Below, one piece after another: positions 1 to 7,769 of a DNA stretch of 16,681 bases (within the stretch, counting starts at the first letter, position 1; each line of letters starts with the position of its first letter). Under the pieces are notes generated by a model. The model ran no database searches. It was given only the letters and a program-made list of their open reading frames with translations, and was not told where the DNA came from. A program made the translations under genes and the position numbers. The stretch is from Acinetobacter sp. (GTDB taxonomy: Bacteria; Pseudomonadota; Gammaproteobacteria; Pseudomonadales; Moraxellaceae): positions 1-16,681 of the forward strand of contig JASLJB010000042.1 of the NCBI GenBank assembly GCA_030152605.1, read 5' to 3'.

Positions 1-396
1 GGTGATACGGGTGCTGCAGGTGCCGATGGTCAATCTGCATATGACTTATATAAAGCCTCTGTTGAAGCGACGGGTGGTACAGCCCTTACACTGGATGAAT
101 GGTTGAAATCATTGACCGGTAAAGACGGTATCAATGGTGCTAACGGTCAATCCGCTTATGACATCTATGTGGCTTCTGTACCAGAAGGCGAACAGCCAAA
201 AGATGTTGCAGATTGGCTAGCAGGTTTGGCTGGTGTTGCAGGTCAAGACGGTAAAGATGGTGCTGCAGGTCTCAACGGTAGCAATGGTCAGTCAGCCTAT
301 GAACTTTATGTTGCTGATGTTGAAGCCAAAGGTGAAACTGCACTGGGCTTGCCAGAATGGATCGCCTCACTCAAAGGTACAGACGGCAAAGACGCC
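1..396 (+). repeat. Three tandem collagen-like/EWL repeats inside the adhesin
   Basis: Three units of about 44 codons each read G-x-(D/N)-GQSAY(D/E)(L/I)Y, then a variable A(S/D)V stretch, then a W(L/I)xxL segment and short G-X-X collagen-like triplets such as GKDG. Units lie near 1-126, 127-265 and 266-396. The first is cut by the window edge, so more copies probably lie to the left. Such repeats usually form an extended stalk and vary in number between strains. Confidence 0.8.
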
Positions 397-3300
397 TTTA
401 CCCTCGCTAAACCCGTGATTGCCGTAAATACTGCAGATGAACTCTCAGGTACAGCCAAAGCGGGCGAAACCGTGGTGATCTTAAATGGCTCAGGTCAAAT
501 TATTGCTGAAAAAGTTGTGGCAACAGATGGCACATTCAGCTTTGATCCAAACCCACTCAAAGATGCCATCGGTTCAATTTACGTGACAGATGCAAACGGT
601 GGCGTATCGGATAGCTTTACCTTGGTCGGCTCGCAGGATGGTCGTGATACTACAGCCCCTGATAGCCCTGTGGTTGAAGTCAATGATCTGTCGAGCTTAA
701 GCGGTACGGCTGAAGCCAATAGTGAAATTGTCGTTACCATTGGCAATAAAAAGTTCACCACCCAAACAGATGACAAAGGTGACTGGTCGTTTACACCAAA
801 TCCAATGGTCACTGAGAATGCCTCTGCTGCGATCATTTATGCTCAAGATGCAGCGGGCAATAAGAGCGGTCCGGTGATCTTGTTTAAGCCAGTCGATTCA
901 AGCCCAGCAGATTTGGTGGGTGATGTGACGGTGCTTGATGACCTCAATGCAGATGACTTTATTAACCAACAAGAGTTGGGTGATAAAAATCTAATTCAAA
1001 TTGCGATTGCACTGGGTACAGATGCCAAAGCGGGTGATGTGATTTCCGTCAATGGCGATAAATATGTCCTCAATAGCCAAGATGTGGCAACGGGCCAATT
1101 GCAGGTCAAACTGCCAGTCCGTGAAGGCGAAAACAGCATTATCGTGACTGCGGAAAATGCCGCAGGTCAAACAGATCGAGTAGAAAAACAACTGACTGTA
1201 GATACTGTTGTGGGCGAGGCGACCTTGGAGTCGGTCAGTCCTGAGACTGATTTGGCGATCAATGCGGCGGTCGGCAAAGATCTATTGATCAATGCGAAAG
1301 AAGCCACAGGCCAAGTCACACTTGCCGGCCAAGCAGAAGCCAATGCCACTGTGCTGGTGAAAGTGGATGGCTCAGATCTGACATGGACAGCACAAGTTGA
1401 TGACCAAGGTCAGTGGCAGATCGAACTCAGCCCTGCAGAACTGGCAGCATTGCCAGAGGGTACATTGAACTTCAGCATTCAAAGTACAGATCAGGCGGGG
1501 AATAGCGCAGTCAGCACAGATGCCTCTGTCAGTATTGATCGTCAGGGTCCTGAGCTGACATTGACAGTCGATCTCGATGGTACTATTCATGTTGAATCTG
1601 TAGACACACTCTACAATCCTGCAGATGGGACTGTGGCAACACTTGAAGATTTGGCTGCCGCACTCAGTTCGACCACCGCTGGTGACTTCAGTGTAGTCGA
1701 TGGTCGTATTCAGTTTGTACCAAAAGATCCGAACTTCTACGCTGTGGTGAACGTGAGCTTGGCAGATGGTCAGTTTACCGATCTCGCAGGCAATCCAAAT
1801 ATCACCGATAGTGGTAGCAGCACAGGTTCTGGTGTTGTGGATACTGCAGATGCACCAAGCGTTGTGATTACATCAAGTGATTATGATGTGGTAGCAGATC
1901 AAAGCACCATCATCAGCTTCACATTCTCTGAGTTGGTCAAAGGCTTTAGCTTGGATGACGCGACAGTAAGCGGTGGGATATTGTCCAACTTGGTTCAAGA
2001 TCTAAAAAATCCATTGATCTACACCGCTGTATTTACCCCAGATGTTGCGGATATCGTTTCTGGCAATATCACAGTGGCAAAAGACAGTTACGTGAGTTTG
2101 ACCACAGGTAAAGTAGGTCAGGCCGGACAGCTTGAGCAGTTGATCAAAGGTGATAGCTTGAAACCAAATCAGCCAACGCTGAGCTTGGCAGAAGATAGTG
2201 GTATTTCTAATACAGATGGCATTACCAAAAACGCTCAGGTCAATGTCAGCATCGATCCAGCCAACCAATGGCGCTTTAGCAGTGATGCGGGCAAAACTTG
2301 GTCAGCGTGGATGGATAAATCTGCGACTTCATTTGACTTGGCAGCCAATGCACACTATGCGTTCGGTCAGGTTCAGGTCGAGCAAAAAGATCCAGCCGGC
2401 AATAGCAGCATTGGTACCTTACAACAGGCAGTAACTGTTGATACAGTTGCCAATCCGGTTGTGATCACTGATATCGCAAACAAATTTGTGATTGATGGCG
2501 ATGCACGTGCCAAAGGCTTTGTGATCAAAGGTACTGCGGAGGCTTTTGCCAAAGTTGGCATCATGATCACGGGTACAGACAATGTAAAAAATATCACGGC
2601 TGATGGACAAGGCAATTGGAGCTATACGGTGTCTGCTGCGGATGCGCAAAAGAGTATGCCAAAAGCAGGTGATGGCTTTAGCGTCAAAGTGTATCAAGTC
2701 GATGTGGCTGGCAATATCTCAGCGTCAATCGATAAAACCGCGACTTCAAACATGATTGTGGCTCAGCACTCGATTGATGTGATCGCAGGTGATGATGTCA
2801 TCAATGGTCATGAGGCCAGTGTTGGTGTCAATATTAGTGGCGGTACGAGCGCTAAAACCTTGGATTCGGTCTATGGCGTACTTTATTTATTAAATAGCAG
2901 TGGTGCGCGCGGAGAGATCTTAGCAACCACTACGTTGAATAAAACGGGGGGCTGGGAACAGAAACTCAGCAAAGCACAGATTGAAGCCTTTGCATTAAAA
3001 GGCCAAAACTTTGAATATGTATTATTTGATGACAAGCCATTGATTGGTGACTATTCTAATCAACTTGCCAGCCGCAAATTCAGCATTGATCTTAAAGTTG
3101 ATACCGGTACCTATAGCGTCAGCAATGATCAAGGTGACAACATCGGCGATAACGGTTATCTGACCAATGACAGTACACCGACTTGGTTAGGTAAAACTGA
3201 AGCGGGTGCTGTGGTTGAGCTGATGATTGGCGGTATCTCTTATGGCAAGACGGTGGCTGATGCACAAGGTCAATGGAGCATTACCGCAAATAAACCATTG

Positions 3301-6300
3301 GCGGAAAATGGCAAGAGCTTGCCAAGTCATGATGTGAAACTGAACTACACTGACAAAGCCGGCAATACCGCCACCTTAGGTCATAAGATCAGCATCGACC
3401 TCACCGCACCAATCGTGACCATTGATGCGCCAATTTCAGGTGACAATATCGTTACTGCAACTGAGGCAAAACAAGGTCTCAGCATCAGTGGTACTGTTTC
3501 AGGTGCAGAAGTGGGTCAAAATATTTTGATCACGGTTGCAGGCAAAACCCATACTGTCAAAGTAACTGAAAATGCGCAGTGGAAGCTTGATATCTCTGCA
3601 GCAGATCTTGCAGGGCTCAGTGCAGGCGATAACCAGATTCGAGTTTCAGTTAAAGACAAAGCAGGTAATGTCTCCAAAGATGCAGTACATCATATTGTCT
3701 ACAAAGGTGATGACCTCAATACCGACAGCGTGATCGTCGAGATTGATGAAGCCGCGTTGTTGAGCAGTGAAACTGTGGTGATGACCGGTCGTTTTGATAA
3801 CGCCGATTCCAGCACATTGGTTGACTTTGCCAAAGCCTATATTGAGGCGCCGAACACGGCCTTATCTGTTGAAGGCAAAGCTGTGCAGTGGCGCAATGAC
3901 GGTTCTAAACTTCTGATTGGTCAAGTCGATGGAAAAGAGATCATCCGTGTCAGCATCGATGATCAGGGTCAATATACCGTCAGCATGAGCCAAGCGATTC
4001 AGCATGGCGCCAAAAACACAGCGACTGATCAGGCTTTGGCCTTTGATGTTCGGATCAACTTTGCCAACGAACGTGGTGATGTTGCTGACTCCAAGATCAT
4101 TACCGTCAATGTCAAGGATGATGTGCCAGTCATGGCCACTGATCGTCAAGTTGATCTCACCGACAGCACCGTGGTTGAGGGCAATGCTTATGTCAAGACC
4201 AGTGCTGATGGTGTGGCTGAGATGGAAATTAAAGTGGATAACACCCTCTTTAAGATCAACTTAGACACCAAGACCGTGACTCAATCTGTGGAGCAAGGCG
4301 GCAGTAACAAGGTTGTGGCCTATAGCTATGACTTAGACGATGCCAGCAATAGCCAAATGGTGATCTCGACTGCACGCGGTGAAGTGATCAAGGTCAACTT
4401 AACCACAGGCGATTATCATTATTCAATCTTGTCTGCACCGCCGGCAAGCTTTGATACCAGTTCCGAAACTAAAGTGAGTGTCGGTGGTTCAAATGCCTTG
4501 TTGGGTATTATCAATGCCAACGTTGCAGGTCTGATCGAGTTTGAAAATGAGCAGATGTTTGCAGTGCAAGGCGATGATATTCATAAAGTCAAAATTATGA
4601 TGCATGCTGTTGATGTGGGTGGTTTATTGGGTACCTTGATTGGTCAAATGAAAGAAATGACCTATAACAAGATCTTAGCCAATGAGTTTGGTTATAAAGT
4701 CACCACCAAACCTGCAGTCTTGGGTCTTGGGCCAATGGAGCTTTTGGTTGAATCAACTGATGGTCAACCTCTTGATGATTACAAAGTCAATCAGTTGTTG
4801 TCGACCATTGCGGTTGAAGGTGGCTTGTCACAGATATTAAATGTGGGTGTGCTCCCAAGCAGTACCATTAAAGCCTTGGATGCATCAGGTAAGGAGCTTG
4901 CATCGAAAACCACAGTACAAGTGGCGGATATTGGTCTGCTCGGTGGCTTACTCTCAGGTGAAAAAGCGTCAACCATGTTGATCGATGTTGATGGTCGTGG
5001 TTCAACACTGACCAAAGCTGGTGAGTCGGATGACTGGTCGATTTACGGCCTAGATGGCAACGACAAAATCTTTGGCGGTAACGGCAACGACCGCCTATAT
5101 GGGGGGCGTGGTGCAGACCAAATCACCGGCAACGAAGGTAACGATGTCATCGTCGGTGGACGTGGTAATGACATTCTGACCGGCGGAGAAGGCTCGGATA
5201 CCTTCCGTTGGGAACGTGGTGATCAATTGGCCACGCTCGGTGTGGCACGTGATGTAATCACAGATTTTGATGTGCGTGCCAAGGCTTTGGGTGGTGATGT
5301 ACTTGATCTGCGTGACTTCTTGGTCGGTGCCGGTCGCCTTGGCTTTACACCGGGCAATCTCACCAATTACCTAAATTTTGAATATGATGCGGTGAGTGGC
5401 AAAACCATTATCGCGATCAGTACCCAAGGTAAATTTATTGGTGGTTTCCAACAGGGCAGCAGCGACAAAGATGTAGATCAGTTTATCGAACTCAATGGGG
5501 TGAACTTGTTGCAGTCGGATGATTCGGATTTCCCTGTCAAATTTGGCAATGACTACGAGATCATCGAATTCTTGCTCAGCCAAGGCAATCTCAATGTTGC
5601 AGTGTCTAAAGGTGGTGACATAGACAACAAAACCAACATTGGAATTAGTGTGGTTGATAAAGATGGCGATAGCGCTTCGACCCATATCGATATCAACACC
5701 AGTCATTTAGACAAGAAAGACTTTAATCCAAATAACCAAGCGCCGTTTATTTGGGGTAAAAATACTTCATTCGGTATTCTCGGTTTGGATCTCTTGAGTT
5801 TGGTTAAACTCGGTGAGCAAGACTTATTTGTTTATGACGTTGATGGTGATTTGCGTACAGTAGATATCAAATTCCAGCAAGGCATCGCGGTCAATGTGAC
5901 GCGTCCAACATTTACTTGGTCGAAGAAATTGGCAGCAGAACTTGGTCTAAAAGCTGAAGTGATTGAATCTACTGGGCTATTGGGCTTGATCGGTCCAAGC
6001 GTGACATTGAAGATTAGTTCACTGGTACCGAACCAAAACATTAGCAATAGTGCGATTAACCAATTCCTCGCCAGTATCAAATTGGGTGCTGCGGATGGTC
6101 TTGAAGGGATCGATGGTGACTTACTCAGTCTGGATGTGATCAATGGTTTGTCGATTACCGCAACCGACAGTCATAACGTCAGCACCAAGCAAACCATGGG
6201 TAAACTGCTCGATCTCGACTTACTCACCAATTCATCTCGTCTCAACGGCAAGGTCAACTTGGTTGAAGGGACAGCAGAGGGTGATGAGATCAATAACGCG

Positions 6301-7005
6301 GCAGCCAAAAAAGCTTCTACCATCTATGGCTATAACGGTGATGATGTGATCACTGCCAGTGCGCATGGTGATGTGATTTATGCTGGACGTGGCAACGACA
6401 CTGTTTATGGTGGTGCGGGCAATGACTTGATCTATGGTGGTGAAGGTAACGACATCATCTATGGTGGTGCAGGCAACGACATCCTATTTGGTGGTGCAGG
6501 TGATGACAAACTCTATGGCGGCGCAGGCAATAACACCTTTATAGGAGGTGCAGGCAAAGATGAGTTCCATAGTGCTGCAGAGGCTGGCCAAGACACTGTG
6601 ATTTATGATCTGTTGGATAAAGCCAGTGCTACGGGTGGCCATGATCAGGACCAATGGTTTGGTTTCACCAAGGGCAATACTCAAACTCAATGGAATGCTG
6701 ATCAGCTCGATATTTCTGAATTACTCCAAGATAATTTTGATCATAACCGTGCTGAGTTCTTTAGAGAAAACAACACTTCGGAGTTCTTTAAATATATTGG
6801 TGAGTTTATCGATGTCAAAACCGTCAATGGCGATACTGTGATTAGTATTGACCGCGATGGTAAGAGCTATGGTGAAGTGGTCGTGGACAAGAAAACCGTG
6901 ATTGCTGAAATACCGAATCAATTTAAACATACTGAGTTGATTACCTTGAAAGGCGTCAGCACAGACTTAGAAGAGCTATTACAAAACCATCAGATTATGT
7001 TCTGA
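1..7005 (+). CDS. Giant Bap/RTX-type adhesin with Ig-like domains, type I secreted (5' partial)
   Basis: The frame is open from base 1, so about 2334 C-terminal residues are visible and the N-terminus is missing. Order (window residues): collagen-like G-X-X/EWL repeats 1-132; a run of bacterial Ig-like domains to about 1370, with 'SGTA..G..V' openings and 'D.AGN.S' closings; a 'VNVKDDVPVM' linker; then two successive modules, each a hydrophobic GLLG/GLDLL-rich domain, a block of GGxGNDxLxGG nonapeptide repeats and a secretion-type C-terminal domain. The end (GDTVISIDRDGKS ... ITLKGV..DLEELL) matches the type I secretion target domain of large adhesins. RTX repeats bind calcium and fold outside the cell. 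The likely role is surface attachment and biofilm formation after export by a LapBCE-like system, which is not in the window. It may be a Bap-like protein (BLP), but I cannot fix which. Base composition is richer in GC than the DNA to the right. A terminator follows the stop. Confidence 0.93.
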   Translation, partial: GDTGAAGADGQSAYDLYKASVEATGGTALTLDEWLKSLTGKDGINGANGQSAYDIYVASVPEGEQPKDVADWLAGLAGVAGQDGKDGAAGLNGSNGQSAYELYVADVEAKGETALGLPEWIASLKGTDGKDAFTLAKPVIAVNTADELSGTAKAGETVVILNGSGQIIAEKVVATDGTFSFDPNPLKDAIGSIYVTDANGGVSDSFTLVGSQDGRDTTAPDSPVVEVNDLSSLSGTAEANSEIVVTIGNKKFTTQTDDKGDWSFTPNPMVTENASAAIIYAQDAAGNKSGPVILFKPVDSSPADLVGDVTVLDDLNADDFINQQELGDKNLIQIAIALGTDAKAGDVISVNGDKYVLNSQDVATGQLQVKLPVREGENSIIVTAENAAGQTDRVEKQLTVDTVVGEATLESVSPETDLAINAAVGKDLLINAKEATGQVTLAGQAEANATVLVKVDGSDLTWTAQVDDQGQWQIELSPAELAALPEGTLNFSIQSTDQAGNSAVSTDASVSIDRQGPELTLTVDLDGTIHVESVDTLYNPADGTVATLEDLAAALSSTTAGDFSVVDGRIQFVPKDPNFYAVVNVSLADGQFTDLAGNPNITDSGSSTGSGVVDTADAPSVVITSSDYDVVADQSTIISFTFSELVKGFSLDDATVSGGILSNLVQDLKNPLIYTAVFTPDVADIVSGNITVAKDSYVSLTTGKVGQAGQLEQLIKGDSLKPNQPTLSLAEDSGISNTDGITKNAQVNVSIDPANQWRFSSDAGKTWSAWMDKSATSFDLAANAHYAFGQVQVEQKDPAGNSSIGTLQQAVTVDTVANPVVITDIANKFVIDGDARAKGFVIKGTAEAFAKVGIMITGTDNVKNITADGQGNWSYTVSAADAQKSMPKAGDGFSVKVYQVDVAGNISASIDKTATSNMIVAQHSIDVIAGDDVINGHEASVGVNISGGTSAKTLDSVYGVLYLLNSSGARGEILATTTLNKTGGWEQKLSKAQIEAFALKGQNFEYVLFDDKPLIGDYSNQLASRKFSIDLKVDTGTYSVSNDQGDNIGDNGYLTNDSTPTWLGKTEAGAVVELMIGGISYGKTVADAQGQWSITANKPLAENGKSLPSHDVKLNYTDKAGNTATLGHKISIDLTAPIVTIDAPISGDNIVTATEAKQGLSISGTVSGAEVGQNILITVAGKTHTVKVTENAQWKLDISAADLAGLSAGDNQIRVSVKDKAGNVSKDAVHHIVYKGDDLNTDSVIVEIDEAALLSSETVVMTGRFDNADSSTLVDFAKAYIEAPNTALSVEGKAVQWRNDGSKLLIGQVDGKEIIRVSIDDQGQYTVSMSQAIQHGAKNTATDQALAFDVRINFANERGDVADSKIITVNVKDDVPVMATDRQVDLTDSTVVEGNAYVKTSADGVAEMEIKVDNTLFKINLDTKTVTQSVEQGGSNKVVAYSYDLDDASNSQMVISTARGEVIKVNLTTGDYHYSILSAPPASFDTSSETKVSVGGSNALLGIINANVAGLIEFENEQMFAVQGDDIHKVKIMMHAVDVGGLLGTLIGQMKEMTYNKILANEFGYKVTTKPAVLGLGPMELLVESTDGQPLDDYKVNQLLSTIAVEGGLSQILNVGVLPSSTIKALDASGKELASKTTVQVADIGLLGGLLSGEKASTMLIDVDGRGSTLTKAGESDDWSIYGLDGNDKIFGGNGNDRLYGGRGADQITGNEGNDVIVGGRGNDILTGGEGSDTFRWERGDQLATLGVARDVITDFDVRAKALGGDVLDLRDFLVGAGRLGFTPGNLTNYLNFEYDAVSGKTIIAISTQGKFIGGFQQGSSDKDVDQFIELNGVNLLQSDDSDFPVKFGNDYEIIEFLLSQGNLNVAVSKGGDIDNKTNIGISVVDKDGDSASTHIDINTSHLDKKDFNPNNQAPFIWGKNTSFGILGLDLLSLVKLGEQDLFVYDVDGDLRTVDIKFQQGIAVNVTRPTFTWSKKLAAELGLKAEVIESTGLLGLIGPSVTLKISSLVPNQNISNSAINQFLASIKLGAADGLEGIDGDLLSLDVINGLSITATDSHNVSTKQTMGKLLDLDLLTNSSRLNGKVNLVEGTAEGDEINNAAAKKASTIYGYNGDDVITASAHGDVIYAGRGNDTVYGGAGNDLIYGGEGNDIIYGGAGNDILFGGAGDDKLYGGAGNNTFIGGAGKDEFHSAAEAGQDTVIYDLLDKASATGGHDQDQWFGFTKGNTQTQWNADQLDISELLQDNFDHNRAEFFRENNTSEFFKYIGEFIDVKTVNGDTVISIDRDGKSYGEVVVDKKTVIAEIPNQFKHTELITLKGVSTDLEELLQNHQIMF
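4540..5640 (+). repeat. First copy of adhesin C-terminal module (hydrophobic domain + RTX + secretion-like domain)
   Basis: Bases about 4540-5040 encode a domain containing 'TYNKILANEFGY' and 'VNQLLSTIAV'. About 5050-5215 encode RTX repeats (DGNDKIFGG, GNDRLYGG, GNDILTGG). About 5218-5640 encode a domain with 'DVLDLRDFL', 'GKTIIAIST' and 'DQFIELNGVNLL'. That final part resembles a type I secretion C-terminus, yet the protein continues beyond it. Confidence 0.7.
5740..7002 (+). repeat. Second, terminal copy of the adhesin C-terminal module
   Basis: Bases about 5740-6240 encode the counterpart domain ('TWSKKLAAELGL', 'INQFLASIKL'). About 6320-6560 encode a longer run of RTX nonapeptides (GNDTVYGGA, GNDLIYGGE, GNDIIYGGA, GNDILFGGA). 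The rest encodes 'DQLDISELL', 'GDTVISIDRDG' and 'LITLKGVSTDLEELL', the working C-terminal secretion signal. Segment order matches the first module, which supports an internal duplication. Confidence 0.75.
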
Positions 7006-7043
7006 GTGTGATTGAGTAAAGCAGGAAAATATGCTGTGTGATG

Positions 7044-7074
7044 AAAGAGAGAACCTTCGGGTTCTCTTTTTTTG
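7044..7074 (+). terminator. Rho-independent terminator of the adhesin gene
   Basis: An 8-bp perfect stem (AGAGAACC / GGTTCTCT) closes a TTCG tetraloop and is followed by a run of seven T. It begins 39 bases after the adhesin stop. Confidence 0.9.
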
Positions 7075-7134
7075 TTTTGAAAATGAATCAAATACATTAA
7101 TCTTGAAGTCTCATTATTTGAAATACACGAAAAC

Positions 7135-7193
7135 ATTAGATTTTATTTATTTTAAATCTAATCACCACATTGAAAAAAACATAGTGATATAAA
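7135..7193 (+). promoter_or_regulatory. Candidate operator and extended -10 promoter of the thioesterase gene
   Basis: A perfect 9-bp inverted repeat (ATTAGATTT at 7135-7143, AAATCTAAT at 7154-7162, 10-base AT-only spacer) lies just upstream of an extended -10 match, TG-A-TATAAA at 7185-7193. That would start transcription near 7200, leaving a very short leader. The inverted repeat sits where a repressor or activator could act. Spacing to a -35 is poor, so the promoter call is tentative. Confidence 0.4.
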
Positions 7194-7210
7194 ACACCAT
7201 CAAGGAGTCG

Positions 7211-7627
7211 ATGATGCAACAGACCAGTCCGCAACAGATGAATTCGAAGCAGGCAAGCCAGCAAGATCCATTCGCACAGTCCTTAGGGATTGAAATTCGC
7301 CATGCCAGTTTTGATACGGCAGAGGCGGGGTTAGAAATCCAGCCCAATCACTGTAATGTCTTGGGTACGGTACATGGCGGAGTGATCTTCACGCTGGCAG
7401 ATGCCAGTTTTGCTGCGGCTTGTAATAGCGGTGATGCGCACTTTATAGGTCTGCAAACCGAAATCCGTTTCATGCGTCAGGCCAAGGGTAAAACCCTTAA
7501 GGCGGTGGCCAGTCTGATTACATCGACGACCAAGTTGGCACATTATCAAGTCAGTGTCGCGGATGAACTCGGCAATCCAGTCGCGCATTTTACCAGTACG
7601 GCATATCGGGTCGGGGATAAAGCTTAA
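7211..7627 (+). CDS. PaaI-type hotdog-fold acyl-CoA thioesterase
   Basis: A 138-residue single-domain hotdog protein. The PaaI signature is clear: 'NVLGTVHGGVIFTLADASFAAACNS' spans about residues 48-72 (first part H-C-N-V-L-G-T-V-H-G-G), with the HGG turn and the Asp of the LAD helix that activates water in this family. Enzymes of this class hydrolyse aryl- or acyl-CoA thioesters in the cytoplasm, often to rescue trapped CoA. No phenylacetate genes are nearby, so the substrate is open. There are two adjacent ATG codons. AAGGAG at 7202-7207 is 3 bases from the first and 6 from the second (7214), so 7214 may be the true start. The gene has its own promoter region and converges on icd. Confidence 0.88.
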   Translation: MMQQTSPQQMNSKQASQQDPFAQSLGIEIRHASFDTAEAGLEIQPNHCNVLGTVHGGVIFTLADASFAAACNSGDAHFIGLQTEIRFMRQAKGKTLKAVASLITSTTKLAHYQVSVADELGNPVAHFTSTAYRVGDKA

Positions 7628-7664
7628 ACTGTGATGAAGTGAGATCAGATCGGTGAGCCATAAA

Positions 7665-7695
7665 AAAAAGCCGCTGCATCTGCAGCGGCTTTCTC
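7665..7695 (-). terminator. Shared terminator between icd and the thioesterase gene
   Basis: A strong GC-rich hairpin (AAAGCCGCTGCA / TGCAGCGGCTTT) is followed on the minus strand by a run of eight T, so it is chiefly the icd terminator. On the plus strand it has only a short T tract and may also stop the thioesterase transcript. Confidence 0.85.
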
Positions 7696-7769
7696 ATTAT
7701 CGCGACACCAGGGCCGCGATGGAGTGGTTGTTATAAATGACGTCTAAATGATTGAGATAAACAAATGAC

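Noticed and set aside
5040..6560. CRISPR-like array of regular short repeats
   Set aside because: The periodic sequence is the coding pattern of RTX nonapeptides in frame with the adhesin, with no spacer structure and no cas genes.
579..6930. Many open frames of 60-110 residues on both strands inside the adhesin gene
   Set aside because: They are shadows of a long gene with repetitive codons; none has an independent start signal or recognisable product.
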